Shown here piece after piece: positions 17,576 through 27,276 of a DNA stretch of 64,000 nt. The DNA lies in assembly GCA_009859145.1 (NCBI GenBank), contig VRVR01000016.1, forward strand, positions 7,780-71,779, given 5' to 3'. The notes under the pieces are model-generated. The model had not been told where the DNA came from. It saw only the letters and a program-made list of their open reading frames with translations, and ran no database searches. The stretch is from Andalucia godoyi (Eukaryota > Discoba > Jakobea > Jakobida > Andaluciidae). Position 1 is the first letter of the stretch. Every line of letters begins with the position of its first letter. A program made the position numbers and the translations under genes.

Positions 17576-18493
17576 ATGTCGTCAAAGACGGGTAAATCCA
17601 CCGCATATTCGCTGTTTTCCCTGTACAAGTCACTTGCGGAATATGTGACTCCGATGCCGACACAGTCGTCGTTTCTGACACAAGGAACGCTGACACCCGA
17701 TGAGTTTGTTTCGGCGGGGGACTTGCTCGTGTCGAAGTGCCCGACGTGGAAATGGTGCTCGGGAGACCCATTGAAGCACCGCGCATATCTTCCCGCGTCA
17801 AAACAGTATCTTAAAACAGTCGGCGTTCCTTGTGCGACCCGCGCCAACGAGCTTTGCAGCGGCAACTTCGATGACGAAGGCCAAGATGGCGAGTGGACGA
17901 ACACATATGCATCACACGAGTCGGTTGTGCATGACGTGGACATTCCAGGGAACTCGCAGTCCAGTAATCCAGCAGCAGGCACTGCAAGCCAGAACGGGAG
18001 AGGCGCCAGCGCTGAACAAGGAGAACACCGCCATAATCAGGTAGATGAAGAAGAGGATATTCCCGACATTGATGAGTTTGCTGGAACGGACAATTTGGTG
18101 ACGATGACGGACGACGGGACCATTGTCACGTCCAACCTTGTGCGGACCCGGACGTACGACCTCAGCATCGTGTATGACAAATTCTATTCAACCCCTCGGT
18201 TGTATTTGTACGGGTACAATGAAGATGGGCAGCCACTGACGGCGTCAGAAGTGTTGGAGGATGTGTATGCCGACTATGCGCTGAAGACGGTAACCATGGA
18301 GCAGCATCCCCATGAATCTGTAAGCTGCGCATCCATTCATCCGTGCAAGCATGCGCAGGTCATGAAGAAAATGTGCGAAAACCTAGGAGAGGAGGGTGAA
18401 TATCCGCGCGTCGACTTGTACTTGTTCCTGTTCCTGAAGTTCGTCAGCGGGGTCATTCCGACGATTAATTACGACTTCACTGTTGCAATGTAG
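17576..18493 (+). CDS. ATG3: Autophagy E2-like enzyme ATG3
   Basis: The 305-residue protein is the E2-like enzyme that transfers ATG8 to phosphatidylethanolamine during autophagosome growth. The N-terminal amphipathic region is followed by FLTQGTLTPDEFVSAGDLLV and the PTWKWCSGD block typical of ATG3. An acidic, disordered flexible region (about 105-175) comes next, then the E2 core with TYDLSIVYDKFYSTPRLYL. The active site is HPC with Cys257, followed by KHAQVMKK. The C-terminus (LFLKFVSGVIPTINYDFT) matches the segment used for membrane contact. I take the ATG at 17576 because the longer frame starts at a TTG. Confidence 0.95.
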   Translation: MSSKTGKSTAYSLFSLYKSLAEYVTPMPTQSSFLTQGTLTPDEFVSAGDLLVSKCPTWKWCSGDPLKHRAYLPASKQYLKTVGVPCATRANELCSGNFDDEGQDGEWTNTYASHESVVHDVDIPGNSQSSNPAAGTASQNGRGASAEQGEHRHNQVDEEEDIPDIDEFAGTDNLVTMTDDGTIVTSNLVRTRTYDLSIVYDKFYSTPRLYLYGYNEDGQPLTASEVLEDVYADYALKTVTMEQHPHESVSCASIHPCKHAQVMKKMCENLGEEGEYPRVDLYLFLFLKFVSGVIPTINYDFTVAM

Positions 18494-18673
18494 GCATTGT
18501 GCACACCTGATTAAAAGCAACTTTAAACAAACGAAATACATTCTTTGGGAGATCTTCTCTTTCTTCTTTCTTCAATTTTTTAAATTTAAAAATAAAATTA
18601 AAATTAAAAAAGGAACGCTTTTGGCGTTGATAGATTGTTGACCGATGACGCCTCTCCACAGTCCACCGCCGCT

Positions 18674-20062
18674 TCAGCTTTCATGAACTTGGATTTTCAC
18701 AGCCAGGGGCTTCTGAAACTTGTCAATCGAGCGTGTCATTGGTCGTTTTTCCACGACAACATACATTTCTGAACTCTGTGGCGCTCTGGCAGGCAGCGCA
18801 ACATCGATTGGGCAACCAAGCCGTCGAAGTCGCTGCAGCACGGTGATCGATCCTTTCCTTCGTAGATCTTCGAACAGATTGATAAATTCCACCATCCGAT
18901 AGAGCCGACGTCGCGGTTCATAGCCAAAGCCAATGAACTTCTCCAACATATCGAGACGGTTCTTCCTTATGCACTGCAGCGCAAGAACGTCAAACTCCAC
19001 GAGTTCAAACAAGCGATTGATCAACACTTGCTGTGAGAATCCAATGTCTGTGATGTGTCGAAGTGGCGCGACGTTCGCAATCGCTGCGCATTGCAAGACG
19101 GTCCAGGCAAGCATGACAAAATTGGGCGAAATATGCGATCCGCTGGGAGTCCTGGCATCCGGCTCAATGAACATGGTCTTGAAATCCAGACCCATCTCAA
19201 TACATTGTCGCAGCGGGGATACAACATCATTGCGCTTCAGAACCTGAAGGACGATATCTCTGGCGCGTTCCGAAAGCCACATGTCTTGGACGCATTCTCG
19301 TGGACTCGGAGTCTGAGGAACAGATGACCGGAGAGAGTCCAGAAAATCGGCACGATTCGCGCGGGTTCTTCGAAGCTCCACGTAGGACCGAGTGCGCCGA
19401 TTGGCTGGAGCAGCCGACTGCTGCTCAGATCTCGTCCCAACCGCAGCCTCAGAGTTCCACATCATGCTCCACACCGCCATGCTCGTATCTACTTCTCCGA
19501 AACTCATCAATCTCAGCGGATTGACATGGGGTAGCAAGGTCTGTAGTCTCATCACCGCATCCTTTCTGTTTGAAAATATGATATCTCGATACTGCGACTG
19601 GGCATAGGATAGAGTGTGGAGTTCTTGTGCAGACAATTCCACAATGGCATGCACTTGTCTTGGAAAGATCACCTTGCAAAACATGTTCAGCTCGGCGGAA
19701 GACGGAAGCCCCTGCATGGTAATGCACTTTAGATTTGTGAGTTTGCCGAGTAAGTGCTTGAGCGATTCATGTCCTGTGACGCGGTTAGAGAAGTGAATGC
19801 TTTCAGTCGCAAACAACTGGGCGGCGCACATCCTGTGCAAGCAATGCATTTGGAACATTTCTGGAACCGTGTCCGATTTCCATGTAGTCTCCACCGACGC
19901 AGGTGACAAGCAAATATGCCGCACGGATTCGCTGCGTGCATCCATCAATATCTCCAGACTCTTGCACGCTGTCCTTACACTCCAAACATCCTTCAATGTC
20001 GATCCGACAAAAGCGCATATTCTGATCAACGAGTCGCTCGGCAAGTCTAAAACGCTCATCAT
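18674..20062 (-). CDS. F-box-like protein of unknown function
   Basis: The 462-residue protein starts with an F-box-like motif at about 3-45 (LDLPSDSLIRICAFVG then VRTACKSLEIL), the segment that binds Skp1 in SCF ubiquitin ligases. The rest is predicted mostly helical, with a charged Arg-rich linker (about 215-250). I see no leucine-rich, WD or kelch repeats. A C-terminal part (about 330-440) has ankyrin-like helix pairs but no clear consensus. If the F-box is real, the rest would recruit substrate. Its 5' end faces the borealin-like gene across a repeat-rich 436-bp region. Confidence 0.6.
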   Translation of the reverse strand: MMSVLDLPSDSLIRICAFVGSTLKDVWSVRTACKSLEILMDARSESVRHICLSPASVETTWKSDTVPEMFQMHCLHRMCAAQLFATESIHFSNRVTGHESLKHLLGKLTNLKCITMQGLPSSAELNMFCKVIFPRQVHAIVELSAQELHTLSYAQSQYRDIIFSNRKDAVMRLQTLLPHVNPLRLMSFGEVDTSMAVWSMMWNSEAAVGTRSEQQSAAPANRRTRSYVELRRTRANRADFLDSLRSSVPQTPSPRECVQDMWLSERARDIVLQVLKRNDVVSPLRQCIEMGLDFKTMFIEPDARTPSGSHISPNFVMLAWTVLQCAAIANVAPLRHITDIGFSQQVLINRLFELVEFDVLALQCIRKNRLDMLEKFIGFGYEPRRRLYRMVEFINLFEDLRRKGSITVLQRLRRLGCPIDVALPARAPQSSEMYVVVEKRPMTRSIDKFQKPLAVKIQVHES

Positions 20063-20130
20063 TCGTCCATGTCGCTCGTGGTCCTGCGGAGTCAGCGCGT
20101 CTCGAGATTTTTTTGATATCCTCTTCCTTT

Positions 20131-20184
20131 CTTCTATTTCTATTTCTATTTCTATTTCTATTTCTATTTTATATATATATATAT
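20131..20184. repeat. (TTTCTA)n followed by (AT)n
   Basis: About six TTTCTA units run directly into about eight AT units, upstream of the F-box gene on the opposite strand. Confidence 0.9.
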
Positions 20185-20351
20185 TTTATTTTATTTTAGT
20201 TAAGACGAAGAAGAAGAAGGAGAAAACGAGCCATTCACACAAGCACGCTGTCCGTTTGGGACTCTTGAAATTGAAACCAATTGTCGGGGCATTAATTCAA
20301 ATGCCGTTATTCAACAACCTCGCTCTGCATTTTTGTTATTATTTTATTTTA

Positions 20352-20352
<1 letters not shown>

Positions 20353-20412
<60 letters not shown>
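20353..20412. repeat. Compound (TC)n(TA)n microsatellite
   Basis: About sixteen TC units pass directly into about fourteen TA units. The tract lies about 90 bp upstream of the borealin-like start codon. Confidence 0.95.
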
Positions 20413-20414
<2 letters not shown>

Positions 20415-20498
20415 CTTGTCCATTTGCTTTTTTATCTGTTTATTTTTTCTTTCACTTATACCCGTAACCCAGTATCTAACGCATTGGAGCAAAACGAA

Positions 20499-21152
20499 AT
20501 GGTACTAACACGGAAGCGGTCATCTGCAATATCACATCAATCTGAGATCCATCTGTCAGGATCCGAGACAAAGGAAAATGAGACGATGGTGCCTGCAGAG
20601 CGTTCTGCAAAGCGACCACCACTTGTGGCGGCAATGCTTGGAGAGATTGATCTGGAGGTCGACGCTCGATGTGAGGCGCTCAAATCGCTGGCCAATGCAC
20701 TGAAGTTGGCGATGAGGACGGAGCTGCAGCTTGAATTCACTCGATTGCCAAAGAGGGTGCGTCAGATGCCACTTTCCGAATATCTGAATGAAAACTCCAT
20801 GAATGGTGTTCTTGCAAGCGCAAGAAAGCAGATGCCATCTTATGCACCCAATGCACAATTGTCGTCTGTAAGTGCTGCCGTCCCATGCACACCATCGGCG
20901 TTCACTCCAATGTCCTTCCGAACTCCCATGCGCTCTACTGCCCCGCAGCCACAGTCCGTGGCCAAGGCCCAGACTCTTCTTTCCACGCAAAAGAAGATTG
21001 TAGTCGATGTTGGTAACGGAAAAGAAGTGGACTTAACAGACGGCGTCGCACAAAAGAAACTCAGTGCGAAAGAAAAGGAGGCAGCATTACAGAAACTCCG
21101 AGAACTGCAAGATGAAATGTCTGCATTGATGGAAGAAATGGGAAATGCTTGA
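20499..21152 (+). CDS. Borealin-like chromosomal passenger complex subunit
   Basis: The 217-residue protein has the borealin pattern. A basic, Ser-rich start is followed by a long helix (about 45-85) reading GEIDLEVDARCEALKSL and ending in the signature LEFTRLPKRVRQMPLSEYL, which aligns with the LRLPKALREMNWLDYF region of animal borealin. That region forms the three-helix bundle with survivin and INCENP. A Pro/Thr-rich middle (about 120-165) carries TP sites of the kind targeted by mitotic kinases. The C-terminal part has VVDVGNGKEVDLTDG then a helix, comparable to the borealin dimerisation domain. It would act in Aurora B localisation at centromeres. The ATG at 20499 is used; upstream codons are repeat sequence. 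Confidence 0.72.
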   Translation: MVLTRKRSSAISHQSEIHLSGSETKENETMVPAERSAKRPPLVAAMLGEIDLEVDARCEALKSLANALKLAMRTELQLEFTRLPKRVRQMPLSEYLNENSMNGVLASARKQMPSYAPNAQLSSVSAAVPCTPSAFTPMSFRTPMRSTAPQPQSVAKAQTLLSTQKKIVVDVGNGKEVDLTDGVAQKKLSAKEKEAALQKLRELQDEMSALMEEMGNA

Positions 21153-21510
21153 TTGAAAAATGGAGCAATTACCAGGCTGACATTCCAACTTACACACATA
21201 AACACCAGTATCCATGCGCCACAACGCTCGCATTGCAAAACGTATATGATGTTGGAGTTCTCGATTTGACGATGTTGCATGCAGGCATTCTGCTCCACCT
21301 CTTCAACATCTTTATCTGAAGAACGTCGTTTCGTTTCTCGCGCTCCAAGGAGTTGCCTTCATTCATATGGATGCATGTCTGCGTTGTTGTCGGCTGAGCG
21401 TCCGCGAGAACCGATTGCGGTTCTTGTTACAAAGGACTTGAATGTGTCCGACAGGCGTTGTTCATCGGTTAAGCCGCTCGCCAAAACATGAATCGATTAC
21501 CTTTATTTGA

Positions 21511-21753
21511 GGGGCGAGCACCAATTCTTCAATGCAGTCAAAGGGCAATCGCGCAACCAACATACTCCGCAATCGATTCAACATTCCAAAAAATGAACGT
21601 TGGAGGAAACAGAATGTGGTCGGCGGTGCGACACATCGCGCCTGGCCACGCTTTTGTCATTGCTCCTTCTTGTTCTCTGACTTGAAAAAGCGCATTCCGA
21701 ACGCAAATCGACCACATCTCCGTGATTTGATGATCATCCGCTTGCTCAGCAAG
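21511..21753 (+). repeat. Dispersed repeat B, copy 2
   Basis: The second copy of the 243-bp element seen at 14152-14394, in the same orientation. Only three differences are visible, all close to the left end. The right end is again the palindrome CTTGCTCAGCAAG. It lies about 280 bp left of the hAT relic. Confidence 0.9.
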
Positions 21754-22034
21754 AAACAGAAAACAATAGAAGAGGAGGGGGAAAAGCGTGAAGAAATGAT
21801 ACACAAAAACCCTGCCACGCGCCATGCGCATGCGTCTGTTATCTAAGCAACTCCGTCACACGATGCCCGATTCGTTTCGCCTTCCATTTTTGATATCTTT
21901 TTTAAAGTTCGGTTCTGTAGTCGGAACTGTGCATGTCATTTGCAGCACACTCATAACCTCGAAATACCACCCCCACCCCCACCCCAAATCGGCCTTCGCA
22001 CGTTTCACCGCTCTGGTGTCGCAGAAGATGCGAA

Positions 22035-23600
22035 ATGGCGCGATGCAACACAGGATCTTACGTGCCTTGGGTTCTGCAGAAGGAAACGTGTACCCCGAGC
22101 ACGCTGCGTGTCAAACCTCTTCGGAAGATGTCCAGGCTCCATAGGTCTAAGCATGTGATGGAGAGAGAAATGCGCCGGCTGGCAGCCGATATCCGTTCCA
22201 CGGTGTTCTATCGTGGCAAGACGTCGTATGCAGCAGCGTGTCTCGTGTGCGATTGCGTTAGATTGGAAAATGTATCTGGATTCTGGCTGGCGTTCTTTGT
22301 TGTTGTTGGCAGCGGAACGCGGTTGTTTTACCTCAAGGAACTTCAGTGGACAGAGCCACTGTCTGGTGATGGGTTCTGTGAATTACTACGGAAATCCGTC
22401 GATGACATTGAGAACGGCGGAAGAGCGATGGTGGTGTCATTTTCTGCAAACAACGAACCCAGTGCAGTGACGGGCGTCCAGTCGTTCGTCGTACGGGTGC
22501 CGATCATGGGCTTTCTTTGTGAGCTGTGCAGCGCGTTCCATTCAGTACATCGTGGAAGATGCAATCGTCAGACACATGCCGGGGTTTAATGCGAGGCATG
22601 CTGGCATCTCTTTTGCCACTCCAGCGACAGGATGCTGGAAATTTTCTTCGCACTGATCAGCATGGCCAGTCGGAAGCTAGACCGTTGACCGTTATCAAGC
22701 CAGAGGTAGGCTGCTAGCTTTCCTTCTACCGTGCTGCGAAGCGCGTTGTTGATCGCTGGTCCGCATACGTGAGTGCCATGCATGGAACAGCAGTTGCCGA
22801 TCAGTTCTGTACAAAGACGTGGAAAACTCGCTGATGGCCTTCTGAACCACCGTGAAGCCATTCGCGAGTGCCGAAGATGCCATCCAGACCGATGAATTTG
22901 CGACCCCTCCTGTGTGGGATGTCGTATCCAAAGCTGGAAAGGAAATCATTGAGGTTCGAAAAAGCACCCAGGATCCACCAGCGCTCCAGCTCTGCGCTGC
23001 CCTTCACGATGCCTTTTACGTGCAGTGGGCTTCAAATGCGACGCATTCGCTGCTGTCAGAGATTCTCGTCTATCTGGACCCAGTGGAACGCCGCGCCTTG
23101 AAGATCCAGTGGTTGCGAGTGGAAGGTTTCATGGCGTTCCATGCCTTCTCTCTAGGCTTCCTGCTCAAGAAAGAGAGTCCATGTGATGCGGCTCGTGCAA
23201 CTGCAATAGTGTTCCAAATCGAGCGCGAATTTTCCGAATACAGTTTGCGCATGAATTGGTTCGCTCATTCGTATAAATACAAGACGGCATTCGTTTCCTA
23301 CTGGACAGCTGCTCTCAGTTATGATGTGCTTATAGCAAGCGCAGTGTTAGCGATGGCGGTTGCCACGAGCCCCATGACCGCTGTGCAACATCCGGTTTTT
23401 TTTTTTTTGTGAAGGGCCAAAGCGTTGGTGGAAACTGCGGTAATTCCTTAGATCTTCTCGATTGTGAGATGATGATCCGATTAAAATGCTTGCCAGTTTT
23501 TGTTTTGAACACGCCAGACTCTCGCGAAAACGACACCCCGCGGAAATGACTCCTGCTTCTGAAAGCGAAGATGATGAAGTGTTTGACGAGTTATAGTTTA
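22035..23600 (+). pseudogene. Broken hAT-family transposase
   Basis: Pieces of an hAT transposase occur in order but in different frames. At 22035-22530, LLRKSVDDIENGG with VVSFSANNEPSAV corresponds to the catalytic region around the DN motif. A shift of frame at about 22525 gives CAARSIQYIVEDAI, the hAT CxxH-type helix with His lost. At 22852-23410 another frame gives KPFASAEDAIQTDEFATP, then LSEILVYLDPVERR, then SYWTAALSYDVLIASAVLAM, the C-terminal dimerisation (hATC) region. Stops and frameshifts show that it is inactive. I could not identify terminal inverted repeats or a target duplication. The start and end are approximate. Confidence 0.75.
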
Positions 23601-23905
23601 TCGACACTGCAATGCCTGTGGATATGATAAAACTCGACAAGCAGACAGAGAGCCCATACCTGGCTCACCACAGAAGAATTACATTCAGGCAAAGTTTACT
23701 CCATTCTCTCAGAAATGAACAATGAACAACGACCAACAGAAGTGCTATAATTTAGGTCACGGGGCGTGCGCTGTTGGGACGATCGGACACCCACTGTGCA
23801 AGATTCTGGTTGACATCGTTTCAGGTTTTTCTTAAAGTCGGTTTTGAACGCGTTAAAACAGAATCAGAGCTGCGAAGAGCTACTTTGAACGCACAATAGA
23901 ACAAA

Positions 23906-23941
23906 GGGGAAAGGGGGGAAAGGGGGAAAAGGGGGGAAAGG
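23906..23941. repeat. G-run cluster with G-quadruplex potential
   Basis: Five runs of three to six G separated by AAA or AAAA lie within 36 bp on the plus strand. The pattern fits the G3+ loop rule for an intramolecular quadruplex. It lies just downstream of the hAT relic. No function is shown. Confidence 0.75.
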
Positions 23942-24522
23942 GATGGTGGTGACCGCGTTCTCCTTTTAATTGCTTGCCCCGGGGTTGCTGCTTCGGGGTA
24001 CGAGCAGCGTCGTTAATAGAAATACAGAAAAGAAATCTCCATGTGCCGTCATTGCACAACGGTCATGCAGTACCGGGGAGGGGGAATAGGCCACAACACG
24101 CGCATCGGCGTTGTTCAAACAGATGCTGCGCGCACCACCGTTTCCAGTCACGACCAATCCGTCATCCAGCATGCGCACCGCACCGCACCTTTTCAGAGGT
24201 TCGCTGACAAATGGCGCTTCACCGAGTGTCGCTGGCGCGGTGTCGAGGAAGGCTGCAAACGGAGATCAGTAACCTGGAGATGGACCTCCGCTTCTTTGTG
24301 GGTCGACTCGACTGCACGACGGGTTGACCAACGGCTTTTTCGATGTCCTCGATGTTTTTCATGTAGTGAGATCCCTTACAACCAAATCTCTTGCCATTCT
24401 GTGGATAGGGATACATGACGATGCTCATTAAATCTCCATGCGGCATCCGAGAAGCAGGATTCGGAGACATCCGTCGGCCGTGGGCAGGTGGCGTGCTGGC
24501 AGAAATCGAAACGGGAGTGGAA

Positions 24523-26862
24523 TCATGTGCGAAGGCGTGATGTGATGATGCAAATGCAGATGCAAGCAATTCCACGAAACACAGTGCCAATCAAAAGAGA
24601 ATTCCGAATGTCCGTATCAAAGTTGCCCCACGTGTACGTATATTTGTACTCGCTGACGTAATTTCGAAGAGCGGCGTTCTGTTCGGAAGAGTATGCATCG
24701 ATGGGAACAATCGACAGAAACAGGGCTTCGCCAATCCACCGCGGGTAGCTCAGATCGCCGAATTGCTTCATGTCCGTGACCTTGACTGCATGGCCAGAAG
24801 CAGTCGACCAGACCGAGGCAATCAAGAGAGTCGTGAGAGATGCGTTCTGGGGAGACAGGAGCGAGGAAAAGATGTAAGTCAGTCCATAAACACAGTATTC
24901 GAGAGAAAAGCAAACAAGGTAGTACTTCTCGAATGAACTGCCGCCCGGTCGAAGAACAAGCAACAACGTCGTGGCGTAGCACAATGCGTACACCATCAAC
25001 AATGGAAGATCCACAAGGCATCTTGCCAAGAAGAATGCCAGAGACGACAGCCCGGACGAATGTTCCCTCTGAAACACAAGCTTGTCATAGGAAAATGTTG
25101 CGATTGCGCTGGAAAGACTGGCAAGCGACAGGCTAATGATGAAAAAGATTCCAAAAACGCCCAGCTGATCGCGAACAGGAGAAAGACAGATCTTCTCTCG
25201 TACAGTCCAGGGGCAGGCGTACGCGTATACACCGGGAACAGGTGGCTGGAACAGATCTCCTGAAGAATATGCGCCTGCTACGATAGCACCGGCCAGCAGA
25301 TGCACAAAGACAGAGAGGACCACAGATCGCCACAAGCGGACTCGGTGCAAAACATACCGAACGGCGATCGCCGGAAAGTGGTGAATGATTGCGCAGCCCA
25401 CACCTGCTATCCATCGCGCAGCAGCAGACTGGAAATGTGTGGTCGTGGACAAGGTCGCATGGGGAGACGAGAGATCGGTTCGTGAAAGCATGCTCGCAAC
25501 AGCAAGCGACTCCACGCTTTCCATCTCGACCAAGTCCAGCAAATGGTCGGCAGGATTCTTCGATGTTGGACACGGAAGATTCAAATCTAATTTGCACCAT
25601 CGAAGGGCTTGTGCCGGCGTCCCTGCAAACAACACGGAACCGCGCTTTCCAAGGAGAACAACGTTGTCGAACAAATTCATAAAGATTTCGCTTCGGGGTT
25701 GGTGCACCACGGCAAGAATCGTTGCACCTTCACTTTTGCAAATGTCCTTGAGGCAGTAGCACATTTCGTATGCCGCCAGAGCATCCAGTCCCGAAGTGGG
25801 CTCATCAAGTGCTAGCAACCGGAGATACGAATCACGCATAAGCTCAAGCCCGACGCTGAGTCTTCGCTGCTCTCCTCCTGACAACCGACTTGAGCCTTCC
25901 TCATTCAGCCCCACCAGTCGATCGGACAGGTGCGCAAGCCCGCAGTATCGAAGAACATCCCGTCTTCGATTCTCCATTAAGTACCTGTCGACAACCCGTC
26001 CAGAGGATACAACCGACAATCTGCGGATTGCGTATGCCTGCGCCAAGCACTCATTCACCGTCAAGTACGGCACCAACGCAGCATCGTCCTGATGCACAAA
26101 GCCGACTGAGTGACGCAGTGCAACTCTGGACGTCCACCGTATGCATCCAGAATGACAAGACTTGTGACCTGCGATCAGATCCAGGAGCGTGGACTTTCCG
26201 CTCCCCGAAGGACCGAGAATCGCTGTAAACTTACCCACGGGGATATCAACCGACACGTTGTTGAGCACCAGCCGTCTTCCAATTTTGAAGACAACATTGC
26301 GAACTTGGATTCTCTCTGCCGATTCACTCTCCACCTCGATGTTCGTACTTGATGAACCAGGCGAAGATGTCGAGGTTGAGCGAGTACGACCAAATACGTG
26401 CTGGACCTCCGTTCCCGATTCAAAATGCAGCAGGACGCCTTGTTCTTGTTCTTGTTCTTGCTCTTGTTCTTGCTCCTGTTTTCTCCTTTGAAGCCGTGCA
26501 GAAATCACCCGATAAAACGCCAAAGAGACTGCTACAACGGAAAACATGGCAATCAGGAGAATAAGACCCGTAAACGGAATTGGCTCTGCAGTTCCTGCCG
26601 GGCACTGGATAGCCCAGTCCAGGGAACACGAGATGGGCGACGTGGTCGCGGAAGGGCAGAAGTCGCCGCTTGGGCATTCTGCAGACTGCCAAAGACCTTC
26701 CATGGGACAGAACCGACCACTCTCGCATGTTTGTGCAGAAGAGTTTGGAGGACAAAAGTAGCCGGATCGGCACGGTTGACGCAACAGAGAACGAACAGAC
26801 GCAACAGTACAATCCAATGCCCCGCAGTCCATCCCAACAGGGCAGTACAGCACATCGTTCAT
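24523..26862 (-). CDS. ABCG-family half-transporter with Cys-rich N-terminus, copy 1
   Basis: The 779-residue protein has a Cys-rich N-terminal domain (about 1-95, with CPVGMDC, GYFCPP and GRFCP motifs), a membrane helix (about 98-120) and an (EQ)n tract. An ABC domain follows with Walker A GPSGSGKST near 217, signature LSGGEQRRLS near 326, Walker B LLALDEPTSGLD and H-loop AVVHQPR. A six-helix ABC2 membrane domain forms the C-terminus. NBD-before-TMD order marks ABCG. The extracellular Cys-rich head followed by an extra helix resembles plant ABCG24/28 and yeast Adp1. It would dimerise to export lipids or other hydrophobic compounds; the substrate is unknown. I use the ATG at 26862 since the longer frame starts at GTG. 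No signal peptide precedes the Cys-rich head, so an upstream exon could be missing. A paralogue lies head to head. Confidence 0.88.
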   Translation of the reverse strand: MNDVLYCPVGMDCGALDCTVASVRSLLRQPCRSGYFCPPNSSAQTCESGRFCPMEGLWQSAECPSGDFCPSATTSPISCSLDWAIQCPAGTAEPIPFTGLILLIAMFSVVAVSLAFYRVISARLQRRKQEQEQEQEQEQEQGVLLHFESGTEVQHVFGRTRSTSTSSPGSSSTNIEVESESAERIQVRNVVFKIGRRLVLNNVSVDIPVGKFTAILGPSGSGKSTLLDLIAGHKSCHSGCIRWTSRVALRHSVGFVHQDDAALVPYLTVNECLAQAYAIRRLSVVSSGRVVDRYLMENRRRDVLRYCGLAHLSDRLVGLNEEGSSRLSGGEQRRLSVGLELMRDSYLRLLALDEPTSGLDALAAYEMCYCLKDICKSEGATILAVVHQPRSEIFMNLFDNVVLLGKRGSVLFAGTPAQALRWCKLDLNLPCPTSKNPADHLLDLVEMESVESLAVASMLSRTDLSSPHATLSTTTHFQSAAARWIAGVGCAIIHHFPAIAVRYVLHRVRLWRSVVLSVFVHLLAGAIVAGAYSSGDLFQPPVPGVYAYACPWTVREKICLSPVRDQLGVFGIFFIISLSLASLSSAIATFSYDKLVFQREHSSGLSSLAFFLARCLVDLPLLMVYALCYATTLLLVLRPGGSSFEKYYLVCFSLEYCVYGLTYIFSSLLSPQNASLTTLLIASVWSTASGHAVKVTDMKQFGDLSYPRWIGEALFLSIVPIDAYSSEQNAALRNYVSEYKYTYTWGNFDTDIRNSLLIGTVFRGIACICICIITSRLRT

Positions 26863-27276
26863 TTCCGATCGTCGGATCCTCCAAGCGCTTTGCAACTTGT
26901 ACTGCAGTAAGCGCAAAAAAATGGAAAACGCCAAGCGGGGAGGGTGCAAGCAAACGCGAACGAAATTCACACTATGAAGTAAAGAATACCTGTCTTGACA
27001 AAAGAAAGAAAAAGGTTAGAAAAGCAAGAAAAACCAGAAAAGACGCACAACTGTCGGAAGTAAAATCGGGGAAGCGGAGAATTATTCGGAGCCTTTTCCT
27101 TCGGGAAAGTTGCGCGAGCCGCTGCTTCCGAGCTTCAAAGACGCTTCCTGCCCGGTTTATGCTCGTGCGTTGCGTTCTCTGCGCAACCTCGTCCAAGCCA
27201 TCAGTTGATCCATTCGGTAAATTTGATTTCCAGTGTTGAGAAAGACGCATGCAAACGACACGTGTACTTGATTGAA
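26863..27276. promoter_or_regulatory. Shared upstream region of the two ABCG genes
   Basis: This 414-bp region separates the divergent start codons of the ABCG paralogues and is likely a bidirectional promoter. On the minus strand a T-rich tract ending in TTACTGCAG lies just before the first ABCG frame, and on the plus strand TTTCCAG lies near 27230. Either could be a 3' splice site for an unseen leader exon, but I cannot find matching 5' sites. Confidence 0.45.

Larger units (their letters stand above)
20063..20498. promoter_or_regulatory. Divergent repeat-rich region between F-box and borealin genes
   Basis: This 436-bp divergent spacer contains (TTTCTA)n, (AT)n, (TC)n and (TA)n tracts in order. 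The long open frame that crosses it into the borealin-like gene is just translation of the repeats. Confidence 0.55.
21153..24522. other. Gene-poor 3.4-kb interval with mobile-element remains
   Basis: This is the largest stretch without an intact gene. It contains repeat B copy 2 (21511-21753), a frameshifted hAT transposase (about 22035-23600) and a G-run cluster (23906-23941). A further 550 bp before the ABCG gene shows no recognisable coding sequence. Frames up to 125 codons near 24041-24590 overlap one another and the ABCG 3' end, and match nothing I know. Confidence 0.7.

Noticed and set aside
19797-20498. In-frame N-terminal extension of the borealin-like protein
   Set aside because: It overlaps the F-box gene on the other strand and then runs through TTTCTA, TC and TA repeats. 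Borealin homology starts after the ATG at 20499.
22833-22890. HREAIREC reading as the helix before hATC in the hAT relic
   Set aside because: The same bases give a much longer hAT match in another frame (KPFASAEDAIQTDEF), so the shorter match is chance.
24219-24590. 123-codon minus-strand frame at the ABCG copy 1 3' end
   Set aside because: Its apparent signal peptide is the ABCG coding sequence read in another frame. No domain is visible in the rest.
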